Assembly: GCA_022447545.1 (NCBI GenBank)
Contig: JAKVBI010000017.1
Coordinates: forward strand, 62,001 to 126,000
Origin: Myxococcota bacterium
GTDB lineage: Bacteria > Myxococcota_A > UBA9160 > SMWR01
Direction: 5' to 3'
Length of the DNA: 64,000 nucleotides
Part shown: piece after piece, positions 33,267-41,441 of the stretch
Layout: each line of letters starts with the position of its first letter
How positions within the stretch are numbered: position 1 is the first letter of the stretch
Translations under genes and position numbers: made by a program
The notes under the pieces: generated by a model
Databases searched by the model: none
The model's input: the letters and a program-made list of their open reading frames with translations, nothing else
Told to the model about the DNA's origin: nothing

Positions 33267-34067
33267 TCATCGATGGCCGTCCGGTTCTCGAGACGCCTCG
33301 TATTCCAGAATGAATTGGCGTTTCCTCGAACCCGGTTCGAGGGTGTCATAGCCCCCATAAAGTCGTGCTTCGCTCAGGGCTCGGGAATTGTCCCAATCGT
33401 CCATTTTTATACGATACGCGGCAGCGGCAAGCCCCGTTCGTGAGACTCCGTGCCGGCAGTGAGCGAGGACGGGGTGAGAGTTTGAATCCTGCATGAGTTC
33501 GATGAACGTCCGCGTTCCCGTTTCGATGTCCTGCATGGGGATGTGGACCAGACGGATTCCTTTGTTTTCAGCGATCAGGCTTTCTCGCTCGAGAATTTCT
33601 GGAGAATCGCGCAGGACGACGACGGTGCGAATGTCGAATTCGTCGATGGCATTTTTCAGCACGGAGCCACTGAGTTGTGCGCTGCGGTAGAGCACCCCGT
33701 CGCGGACGACACCCATCCGATGCAACAGAAAGTCCCGGTGGTCAAGGAAAAACATGCTCGCGGCCACGCTGAACACCACCACCAGCCCCCGAGCCCAGGG
33801 TGCAGCGCCTTCCGGTGCGGATCGGTGCAGGATACCGACGCCTGCAATACCCAGGACCCAAATGGGCACGAGGACCCAGGCATCCAAGAGGATCGGCAAC
33901 GTCTCCTCAGATACGCCGATGGTTTCGAGAAACTCCTCGAGCCGAAGCGTCACCGTCTGGGCTGCAGATGCCAGGATCAGCCAGAATCCCTGTAGGGCTA
34001 TGAAGAGGCCGGCCATGGGCCAGCCGCGCGTGTCTGTCGTGCGGCTGGGAGGTGAATGGGTTTGCAT
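33267..34067 (-). CDS. Membrane-anchored CX5R protein phosphatase (PTP/DSP-like)
   Basis: A 266-residue protein. Residues 18-110 hold about three hydrophobic segments. The soluble part carries a dual-specificity/tyrosine phosphatase signature, LAHCRHGVSRTGLA, with Cys204 and Arg210 in CX5R and a possible general acid Asp180. The start at ATG 34067 lies 49 bases after the PhyH gene's stop. Such fusions can dephosphorylate protein tyrosines or phosphatidylglycerophosphate-like lipids, and a lipid phosphate substrate is plausible given the membrane domain. It is unusual among metabolic genes, and I cannot assign its target. Confidence 0.75.
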   Translation of the reverse strand: MQTHSPPSRTTDTRGWPMAGLFIALQGFWLILASAAQTVTLRLEEFLETIGVSEETLPILLDAWVLVPIWVLGIAGVGILHRSAPEGAAPWARGLVVVFSVAASMFFLDHRDFLLHRMGVVRDGVLYRSAQLSGSVLKNAIDEFDIRTVVVLRDSPEILERESLIAENKGIRLVHIPMQDIETGTRTFIELMQDSNSHPVLAHCRHGVSRTGLAAAAYRIKMDDWDNSRALSEARLYGGYDTLEPGSRKRQFILEYEASREPDGHR

Positions 34068-34116
34068 GTCGTTTTCCAAAGGCTGTCGCGATGGAAGATC
34101 GGGACTGCGAGAGTAT

Positions 34117-35196
34117 TCAGCGGTGTCGATGGCTCGGCGGGGGTAGTGCTTCCGCGTAGGGGGTGGCATCGAAACCGAGAGGTGCATACCGGGCGTTGAC
34201 GGCCTCGACGGTTTCTTGGGTCCAGTAGGGATGTCCCGGAGGGGGGAAGCCGAGGACGCAGCGCTGGTCGATGCTGGCGCGAGCCACCATGCGTTCCGTG
34301 GACTGTGACGGGCGATACATTCCCCATGCCCAGCCCGAGTGGAGGGTGCTCACCCACTCGCTGGTGGAAAGGCGAAACGTCAGATTCTGAGCCAACCGGC
34401 AAGTGCCGGGTCGCAGTGGCGTGCCCCGGTGCCAGGTGTCGTGGCGATAGAAGAGGAGGGTGCCGCTGTGGAAACGCACTTGGCACTCTCGCGGATAGAG
34501 GTGTTGGGCACGCCATTCTGCGATTTCGGGTGCTGTGTTGGCGAGGTGGGCCTCGGCCGTTGTTCGATCGTTGATCCATACGAGGTCACCGACCCCCGGC
34601 GTTTCCACGATGGGCCAGGGATAGGCAGGGTCGTCACGGCCGTCACGTGGAACGAGTGCCGTTGCACCATCACACTCGGAGATGTCCGTCAAGTAGAGGA
34701 TGATTTCAACTGCTTCGGGTGCGTTCCAACGGGGTGGGTGTGTGAGGGTGTGATTCGGGTAGTCGACATGAATGCGCTGGTCGTCGTTTTCAGCGGGGTG
34801 TTCGGGGGAAGAGTGGCGTCCGTACTTCGGCCACAGATCCGATTGGGTGAGGCGCAGGTCGCGAATGCGAGAGCCAAGCAGTTCGGCGACAGATCTCAGC
34901 AGGCGTGGGTGGAGGGTGATGTCATTGGCGGCGCTGCTGTGAAATGGGAACACCATGTGTCCGCCACTTCCGAAGTCTACGATGGATTCGCTCTCGGGGG
35001 TTCCCGCGGCGGGATAGGCGGCTCGAGCATCTTCGATTGCAGCTTCCAGAAGTTCCGACGGAATAACACCGTCCACGAGGGCGAAGCCCTGTTCGCGCCA
35101 GCGCTCGACCTGGGCGAGCGTGAGGACATGCTCGGAGTCGTTCGCCGCGCAGGGTTCCGGCTCGAGCCAACGGATTTGCGCAGCCTCCTTGTTCAC
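34117..35196 (-). CDS. PhyH-type 2-oxoglutarate dioxygenase
   Basis: A 359-residue protein with a PhyH-like core. Iron ligands appear in RIHVDYPNH (HxD) and DTWHRGTPL (distal His), with an Arg in CRLAQNLTFRL for 2-oxoglutarate. The C-terminal region after about residue 300 (HSGWAWGMYRPSQSTERM) is longer than in the other two PhyH genes. The GTG at 35196 is used as start. It lies within the minus-strand run, 49 bases after the FAD oxidase gene. The substrate is unknown. Confidence 0.82.
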   Translation of the reverse strand: MNKEAAQIRWLEPEPCAANDSEHVLTLAQVERWREQGFALVDGVIPSELLEAAIEDARAAYPAAGTPESESIVDFGSGGHMVFPFHSSAANDITLHPRLLRSVAELLGSRIRDLRLTQSDLWPKYGRHSSPEHPAENDDQRIHVDYPNHTLTHPPRWNAPEAVEIILYLTDISECDGATALVPRDGRDDPAYPWPIVETPGVGDLVWINDRTTAEAHLANTAPEIAEWRAQHLYPRECQVRFHSGTLLFYRHDTWHRGTPLRPGTCRLAQNLTFRLSTSEWVSTLHSGWAWGMYRPSQSTERMVARASIDQRCVLGFPPPGHPYWTQETVEAVNARYAPLGFDATPYAEALPPPSHRHR

Positions 35197-35245
35197 AGCT
35201 TCGACCTTAGCTCGTCGGGCGAGATCCTGGCACTCGGGGGCCTGG

Positions 35246-36640
35246 TCAATGGCCGGTGGCGGCGTCGAAGACTCGTTTGAACAGGCGGTTGGCGTCTCGT
35301 CCCGCGAACTCGGACCGGTCGGCGGCCTCGCCCATGCGCCGTACCGCCGAAATCCCCAGCCAGCGCAGGGGCTCGGGTTCCCATTTGGGAAAGTTTCGGT
35401 GGAGCCAGGGGAGTTCCATTGCTGGACTCGGGATTCCGCACAGCAAGTCGGCGAGAGCGTGGCCGATCAGGTGAGATGCGGCGACCCCCTCGCCTACATA
35501 ACCGCCTCCGTGAGCGATCCCGGTTCTTTCGTCGATTCCAAAAGCGGGTCGGGAATCGCGAGGGACACCCAGGGCCCCACCCCAGTGGTGTGTCAACCGA
35601 ACCGAAGCTAGCTGTGGGAGGATTGAGAACAATGCCTGTGTGACCACGCGGAAGTTACGATCGCGTTCGGAAAAGAGATTGCGTACGTGGGATCCGTAGT
35701 GGTAAAGCCCGCGGCTTCCGAAGGCAATGCGGTCATCCGCTGTACGTTGCCCGTAGGTCGTGATGCGCCGGGCATCGGCGAAAGTTTCGCGTCGTTCGAG
35801 CCCGATCGTCTCCCAGAGTGCGGGGGGGAGTGGCTCTGTGGCGACCATCATGGAGTGGATCGGAACCAGATGGCGCCGGAAACCTGGAAGTGTTGGCGTG
35901 TAGCCCTCGGTGGCGACAACCACCCGATCGGCCTGCAGTTGGGCGCGATCCGTTGCGATGCCATGCCGATGAATGTGGCGAACTGGAGATCGCTCGAAGA
36001 TCCGGACGCCGCGAGCTTCCAGCGAGCTCGCCAAGCCCCTCACGAGTCGCGCGGGGTTCAAGGCCGCCACGTGGGGAGTATAGAGGGCTCCCAGGAAATC
36101 GCGGCCGCGAATCCGCCTTCGGCATTCCCTGGGATCCAGCAATCGATAATCGTCTTGATTGAAACCGAGAGCTCGAAGACGGCTGATTTCCTCGTCCATC
36201 GGTTGCCGGTGTGCTGGTGTGCTCGCAAGCCGCAACATGCCACCCTTCGCGAACTCACAGTCGATCTTCAACTCTCGAGCCGTGCGACCGATCTCGTCCA
36301 CGGTTGCGAACAGTTGGCGCTGCAGACGGACGGCGCCGTCCCGCCGGTCGGGGTCGGAAAAGAGTGCGTGCAGGCCGGACATTGCGCCCATGCACCAGCC
36401 CCCATTGCGTCCCGACGCACCCGCTCCGGCAATCTCCGACTCGCAGATCTCGACCCGTAGCGAGGGGTCTCTTTCCAACAGGGCGTGGGCGGTCCAAAGT
36501 CCCGTGTATCCCGCTCCGACGATGGCGATGTCACATCGTCGGTCGGTGTCGAGTGCGGGGCGCGGCGCGAGATCCGAACCGAGGGTGGCGAGCCAGAAAC
36601 TCTCGTTCTCGTAGCTTCTCACACCTTCCCTATACCTCAT
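35246..36640 (-). CDS. FAD-dependent amine/amino-acid oxidoreductase (DAO fold)
   Basis: About 464 residues of the glycine oxidase/DAO type. The FAD motif is DIAIVGAGYTGLWTAHALL, followed by EIAGAGASGRNGGWC and later GGGYVGEGVAASHL near the C-terminus. This arrangement matches gamma-glutamylputrescine oxidase-like proteins. The start at ATG 36640 is provisional; a GTG at 36622 preceded by AGGGAAG is an alternative. It follows the triple SnoaL gene after 62 bases. It would oxidise an amine, releasing an aldehyde or imine plus ammonia. Confidence 0.82.
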   Translation of the reverse strand: MRYREGVRSYENESFWLATLGSDLAPRPALDTDRRCDIAIVGAGYTGLWTAHALLERDPSLRVEICESEIAGAGASGRNGGWCMGAMSGLHALFSDPDRRDGAVRLQRQLFATVDEIGRTARELKIDCEFAKGGMLRLASTPAHRQPMDEEISRLRALGFNQDDYRLLDPRECRRRIRGRDFLGALYTPHVAALNPARLVRGLASSLEARGVRIFERSPVRHIHRHGIATDRAQLQADRVVVATEGYTPTLPGFRRHLVPIHSMMVATEPLPPALWETIGLERRETFADARRITTYGQRTADDRIAFGSRGLYHYGSHVRNLFSERDRNFRVVTQALFSILPQLASVRLTHHWGGALGVPRDSRPAFGIDERTGIAHGGGYVGEGVAASHLIGHALADLLCGIPSPAMELPWLHRNFPKWEPEPLRWLGISAVRRMGEAADRSEFAGRDANRLFKRVFDAATGH

Positions 36641-36702
36641 GGCGCGGGCGATCGGGAGAGGAAAGGGAAGCGAAACGCTCGGCCCCTGCACGCGGAGAAG
36701 GT

Positions 36703-38220
36703 TCAGTCGAATACTGGATCCGTCGGACCGCTGACTCCGTGCGTCCATGTCGAATCGAGGGGCTGCAGCGAATCGGTTCGCGTCCATTCATAGCGAAGTT
36801 CGCGTTCGACAATACGCCATGAGCCCTCGCGCCGTTCGAATCGATCGAGATAGCGGCAGCCCGTCACCGTTGCGAAGCTGTCACCGGATTCCTCGGCCCG
36901 AATGGCGTGGGTGATGGCGTAGGATTCGCACCGGGCCATGTCTTCGTCGATCTCGATGAGCACCTGTCCGAGTTTGTGCACAGTGGTGCGTAGTGACGGA
37001 TAAACGTGTGTCTCGAGATAATCGAGGAGTTCCTCGACGCCGCCCTGGAAAACCCCGAGGTTCTGAGTGGCATCGGGGTGGAATGCGCTGCGGATCAACT
37101 CAGTATCGCGCCGGTCGATGCCACGGCAGTACCGCATGAGTACGGCGTGGATTTCCGAGCGAGCGGCAGCAGGATCCCTGGTGTGAGGACCGCTGGCGGG
37201 GAGGTGTGTGCTCTGTGAGAGGACGGGGTCATTTCCGTCCCTCAGGCCGCGCGGGTAGGGGGCCAGTCGCCCTTGGGACCCGATTTCGACGCTGCGCTCC
37301 CATTCGAAACTCATCTGGCGGTGGGCGATCTTCCACTGTCCACCGCGCTGTTCGAGGCGATCGATGTAGCGTACGCCCATGATCAGATCGCTCGGTGTAT
37401 CGATATTCGCAAGTACATGGTGTGCAACGGCGTAGGTCTCGGCGAAGGCCTGATCGCCTCGTACCTCGATCAAGGCGTTGCCGAGTTTGTGCATGGTCGT
37501 GGTGAAGGTGTCCATCACGGTGGGTTTCACCCAATTGACGAAGCCGTCGGCGTCGCCCTGGTAGCCTCCGTGGTCATCGTATGCGTCAGCGTGGTAGGTA
37601 CTGCGTACGAGTTCTGGGTCGCAGCGGTCGACACCCCGGGCGTAGCGCATCAAAACGTCATAGCAGGCGAGTTTGGCCTCCAGTTCCCCGGCTTCCACCC
37701 TTCGATTTGGACTCCGAGGGTGTGAGAAGACTGGATCTTCGCGGGAGTGATGACCGCGGAAGTAGGTGTCCGGCAGTTGAATGCCTCCGACTCGATCGAT
37801 CCGGTGCCAATCCCAGGTGCAGACGCGATGGGCGATGCGCCATTCGTCATCTCGGCGTTCGAAGAGATCGACGTAACGAAGTCCGTAGACGAGGTCTTCG
37901 AGGGTGCCGTCTTCCAGGTGCCGAATGTGGTGTGCGTCGGAGTAGGACTCGGCGTGTGCGGTGTCGGGTCCACGAAAGGTGACGGAGGTGTGACCGCTGA
38001 AATGTTGGGTGTTTTTGAAGTAGGCCCAGACGCCCGGTTGGAGCGACTCGATGAATCCTGAAACCGGGCCCTTGTAGTAGCCGTGGTCGTCGTATGCGTC
38101 GGAGTGATAGGCTTCGGACACCCAGGATGGATCCTGCCGGTCGATCCCACGCCAATAGCGGGCAAGGGCATCCCGGATGGCCTGCTCGTCTCCGAGTCGT
38201 CGTACCTGCTCGTCCAACAT
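36703..38220 (-). CDS. Triple tandem SnoaL-like domain protein
   Basis: A 505-residue protein made of three consecutive SnoaL-4-like units, about residues 10-170, 182-340 and 355-505. Each has the same pattern: RYWRGIDRQD...AYDDHGYYKG, MRYARGVDRCD...AYDDHGGYQG and MRYCRGIDRRD...ATQNLGVFQG. Each ends near a DPVF/DPVL tail. SnoaL-like proteins are usually single domains of 130-170 residues. The first two units keep the D-D-H polar centre, while the third reads QNLG and may be inactive. ATG 38220 is chosen over an upstream TTG at 38268. It is the first gene of the minus-strand run. The reaction is unknown, but dehydration or isomerisation is plausible. Confidence 0.85.
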   Translation of the reverse strand: MLDEQVRRLGDEQAIRDALARYWRGIDRQDPSWVSEAYHSDAYDDHGYYKGPVSGFIESLQPGVWAYFKNTQHFSGHTSVTFRGPDTAHAESYSDAHHIRHLEDGTLEDLVYGLRYVDLFERRDDEWRIAHRVCTWDWHRIDRVGGIQLPDTYFRGHHSREDPVFSHPRSPNRRVEAGELEAKLACYDVLMRYARGVDRCDPELVRSTYHADAYDDHGGYQGDADGFVNWVKPTVMDTFTTTMHKLGNALIEVRGDQAFAETYAVAHHVLANIDTPSDLIMGVRYIDRLEQRGGQWKIAHRQMSFEWERSVEIGSQGRLAPYPRGLRDGNDPVLSQSTHLPASGPHTRDPAAARSEIHAVLMRYCRGIDRRDTELIRSAFHPDATQNLGVFQGGVEELLDYLETHVYPSLRTTVHKLGQVLIEIDEDMARCESYAITHAIRAEESGDSFATVTGCRYLDRFERREGSWRIVERELRYEWTRTDSLQPLDSTWTHGVSGPTDPVFD

Positions 38221-38392
38221 CGTTTTTCCGGTTCGCTTGAAGTGTCTTGGGTTTGCAGGATAGGACAAATGAATCGAGGGCCCGACTGGTTTGGTAGTAT
38301 CGTCAGTGGCGGGCTCGTGCTCCGGTCCGCACCTCGTTCGGAGCGCGGGTTCTCAGTCTGGTGTTTTTGGCGGTGAGGCAGTGGGGGGGGGC

Positions 38393-39208
38393 ATGGATGA
38401 AGCCGTGAGGTTGGCCCACCTCGATTCCATCGAGCGGGATGGCTATACGATCGTTCCTGACGCGATCGACCCTGAACACGTGGCCCGTCTGCTCCAGCGG
38501 GTTCGGGAACTCGAACGCGAGACTCTGCCGGAGGTCGAGGAGGGGTCGCCGGTGGATGGCTCGTCGCAACTGCGTACCGGTGGCCTGTTGAGTTTGGATC
38601 CGGTGTTCTGGGATGTGCCCATCCACCAGGAGATCCTTCCCATCGTCGAAGGCGTACTGGGTCTGGGGTGTTTGCTGACGACTTTTTCGGCCATTGATGT
38701 CATGCCGGGTGAGAACCGACAGCCTCTTCATCCCGACGACGCCTTGATTCCCCTGAAGCGGCCACACCAACCCATCGTCTGCACTTGCATGTGGGCGATC
38801 ACGGATTTTACAGAAGCCAACGCGGCGACGAGGCTGTTGCCAGGGAGCCATCGTCTGGACGGTCCTCCGGAGTATGAGGCGGTGCGAGGCGAACTGATCC
38901 CTGCTGAGATGAAGGCGGGCTCGGTGTTGGTGTTCGACGGGAGTCTGTGGCACCAGGCCGCGGACAACGTTACCGAGGATGAATGGCGCCTTGGACTCCA
39001 GGTGTCGTATTGCGCTGGATGGATCAGGCCGTTCACGAACCACTTTCTATCCATCCACCGCGAAACAGCTGCGAAGTTTCCGGAGCGCCTGGTTGAATTG
39101 GTGGGTTACAGCACCTTCAATGGCGCCATTGGCACGATCGGCACACCGGGTACGCATCGGTACGCCAACTCGGCGTTCCGGCCACCCGCCAGCGCACTGG
39201 GGCGCTAA
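38393..39208 (+). CDS. PhyH-family 2-oxoglutarate dioxygenase
   Basis: A 271-residue PhyH protein. Visible marks are RDGYTIVPDAIDPEHVARLL, the iron motif PLHPDDALIPL (HxD) and a distal His in FDGSLWHQAADN, with a possible 2-oxoglutarate Arg in WRLGLQVSY. ATG 38393 sits one base after a run of nine Gs (38383-38391), which may serve as a poor ribosome-binding site. It starts a plus-strand group with an SDR and a zinc dehydrogenase and is divergent from the triple SnoaL gene. The substrate is unknown. Confidence 0.87.
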   Translation: MDEAVRLAHLDSIERDGYTIVPDAIDPEHVARLLQRVRELERETLPEVEEGSPVDGSSQLRTGGLLSLDPVFWDVPIHQEILPIVEGVLGLGCLLTTFSAIDVMPGENRQPLHPDDALIPLKRPHQPIVCTCMWAITDFTEANAATRLLPGSHRLDGPPEYEAVRGELIPAEMKAGSVLVFDGSLWHQAADNVTEDEWRLGLQVSYCAGWIRPFTNHFLSIHRETAAKFPERLVELVGYSTFNGAIGTIGTPGTHRYANSAFRPPASALGR

Positions 39209-39237
39209 ACGAATTCTGCAGCCAGGGAGGAGGCCTC

Positions 39238-40032
39238 TTGTCGTATGCACTTGAGGGTCGGAGAGTGTTGGTGACCGGGGCCTCCACCGGCATCGGAGCG
39301 GCTCTGGCGGAGGGGTTCGCTCGGGCAGGTGCCGTGGTCGGGATCTGTGCACGTCGGGAATCGATGCTCGGCGAGGTCCTGCAGCGAATCCGGCAGTACT
39401 CGCCTCACTCGAAGATGTGGGCTGTAGATCTGGCGGATCTCGAAGGCATCGAGGGGTTTGCTCGGCGTGTCGAAGCCGAACTCGGGGGTGTCGATGTGCT
39501 GGTCAACAACGCAGGCATGCCGAAACGTCGGCGTGTGCAGGAGTTGACTCCAGAGGTCGTCGAGGCCGTCATGTCACTCAACTATTTCTCACCCGTCCGT
39601 TTGACCCTGGCCCTTCTGTCGGGCTTGGTCGAGCGGCAGGGCAGGATCGTCAATATTTCTTCGGTGGCGGCTCGTCTGGGGCCACCGGGCGAGGCCGCCT
39701 ATACGGCATCGAAGGCGGCGTTGACGGGCTGGTCTGAATCCATGCACGTGGACCTCGCACCGGTTGGAGTGAAGGTTCACGTGGTGAATCCAGGGGTGAT
39801 CGATACGGACCTATTTCATCTGCCGGACAACGATCCCGGGCCGACCGGCATCGAGGCCCTGCCGGTGAGTGCAATCGTTCAGCCGGTGCTCGATCAGCTC
39901 GAGTCTGGGACTTTCGAAATCTATGTTCCCGATTGGTTTGTGGGAATCGTCGATCACAAATTTCCGGATACCGATGCTTATTTGGAGGGGACGATCCAAT
40001 GGGCTCATGCGAATACAGGAGAATCGGGTTGA
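39238..40032 (+). CDS. Short-chain dehydrogenase/reductase (SDR)
   Basis: A 264-residue classical SDR. The cofactor motif is VLVTGASTGIGAALAEG, followed by VNNAGMPKRR, the catalytic Ser in NISSVAAR and YTASKAALTGW (YxxxK). TTG 39238 is chosen because GGAGGAGG lies 8-10 bases upstream. It lies 29 bases after the PhyH gene, and the zinc dehydrogenase begins 60 bases after its stop. It would oxidise or reduce a hydroxyl formed by the dioxygenase. Confidence 0.9.
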   Translation: MSYALEGRRVLVTGASTGIGAALAEGFARAGAVVGICARRESMLGEVLQRIRQYSPHSKMWAVDLADLEGIEGFARRVEAELGGVDVLVNNAGMPKRRRVQELTPEVVEAVMSLNYFSPVRLTLALLSGLVERQGRIVNISSVAARLGPPGEAAYTASKAALTGWSESMHVDLAPVGVKVHVVNPGVIDTDLFHLPDNDPGPTGIEALPVSAIVQPVLDQLESGTFEIYVPDWFVGIVDHKFPDTDAYLEGTIQWAHANTGESG

Positions 40033-40092
40033 GGAGCGATGGCGCACAGCGTCGGCGCGATGCGTTCGAAACGGTGGCCATGGGGGAATGAG

Positions 40093-41334
40093 ATGAAAGC
40101 CTTGGTATACGGTGTGGAACCCGAGAGGCAGGACGTTGGCGAAGGGGCCAACGAATTGCTCCGAGGTTTGGCGAATACGCCCATGAAATTGATGGAGGTC
40201 GACGATCCGAGGCCGCTGGCCTCGGACTGGGTGGTGGTCGAGTCGCGGTTGACCGGAATCTGTGGCTCCGACGCAAAGCAGGTCTTCATGGATTGGGGGG
40301 AGTCGGGCCCGGACAGCCCGATGATCTCACTCACGAGTTTTCCGCAGGTGTTGGGACACGAATATGTGGGGACGGTGGCGGAAGTCGGACCCGACGCGCG
40401 TGACCTGGAGGTGGGTCAACGCGTGGTTCTGAACCCCTGGCTTTCCTGTGCACCCAGGGGCGTTCGGCCCCTGTGTCCCGCTTGTCGCAACGGTGACTTC
40501 AGTTTGTGCTGGAATTTTCTTCAGGGGCCGATTTCAGCGGGGATTCACACCGGAACAGCGAGAGATGCCACGGGCGGCTTCGCCGAATATTTGCCCGCCC
40601 ATCACTCGATGCTGTTTCCGGTGCCCGACTCGCTGCCCGATGAGGCCGCGGTTCTTGCCGACCCGTTCGCGGTTTCGCTCCACAGTATCACGCGTCATCC
40701 GCCGCCGAGAAATGGGAAGGTGTTGGTCTATGGTGCGGGTGCTCTTGGAAGTATGGCGACAGCCATCTTGAGTGCCCTGTACCCTGACGTGGAAGTGGCA
40801 GTCATCGCGCGCTTCCCCTGCCAGGCCGAATTGGTTGCAAAGCTGGGGGCGGCTCGGGTTCTGGAGGACCCCTTCGATCGCCGCACTGTGATCGAGGTGT
40901 TGGCGGACTGGTCTGGCGGGGTGCTGCTTCCGCAGAATCAAGGTTTGCCCATGGCTCATCCCGGTGGGATCGATGTCGTCTACGACACCATCGGTAAGGC
41001 CGATACTCTCGAAGTGGGAGCGCGGGTTTTGCGTGCTCGGGGAACCCTGGTGCAGAGCGGCGTCCACGGACCTGAGCGTTGGGAGACGACGCCGCTCTAC
41101 TTCAAGGAACTCTCCTTGGTGGGGTCCAACGCCTTCGGAGTCGAGGAAGTGGAAGGGGTGCGCCAGCACGGCATTCAGCATTACCTGGACCTGGCGAGCC
41201 GCGGACGCGTGGACGTTTCGAGCCTGCTCACTCATACCTATTCTTTGGAGAACTGGCGCCAGGCCTTCTCGGCGCTGGCGAGCCAGGGCGAATCCAATGC
41301 CATGAAGGTGGCCTTCGATTTCCGTGGGGGCTGA
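40093..41334 (+). CDS. Zinc-dependent alcohol dehydrogenase (MDR family)
   Basis: A 413-residue MDR protein. The catalytic zinc motif is GICGSDAKQ, then GHEYVGTVAEVG. A cysteine cluster in SCAPRGVRPLCPACRNGDFSLC is the structural-zinc loop, longer than usual. The NAD(P) motif is VYGAGALGSM. It is not closely similar to the two other zinc dehydrogenases in the window. ATG 40093 is preferred over ATG 40039 because GGGGGAA lies a few bases before it. It is the last gene of the PhyH-SDR-dehydrogenase group. The substrate is unknown. Confidence 0.87.
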   Translation: MKALVYGVEPERQDVGEGANELLRGLANTPMKLMEVDDPRPLASDWVVVESRLTGICGSDAKQVFMDWGESGPDSPMISLTSFPQVLGHEYVGTVAEVGPDARDLEVGQRVVLNPWLSCAPRGVRPLCPACRNGDFSLCWNFLQGPISAGIHTGTARDATGGFAEYLPAHHSMLFPVPDSLPDEAAVLADPFAVSLHSITRHPPPRNGKVLVYGAGALGSMATAILSALYPDVEVAVIARFPCQAELVAKLGAARVLEDPFDRRTVIEVLADWSGGVLLPQNQGLPMAHPGGIDVVYDTIGKADTLEVGARVLRARGTLVQSGVHGPERWETTPLYFKELSLVGSNAFGVEEVEGVRQHGIQHYLDLASRGRVDVSSLLTHTYSLENWRQAFSALASQGESNAMKVAFDFRGG

Positions 41335-41441
41335 AGGTTTTGTTCCGAAGCCTTCGTTGCCTTCTTCGAGGCTCTGTGGGCGCGATTCCGATGGCCCCAG
41401 CAGTTGTCGCGAGATTATTTCCGGTGCGTTCCTTCATCAGA

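Noticed and set aside
34339-35280. A 313-codon plus-strand frame opposite the PhyH gene in the six-gene run
   Set aside because: Antisense to iron-ligand motifs of the PhyH gene; no domain or ribosome-binding site.
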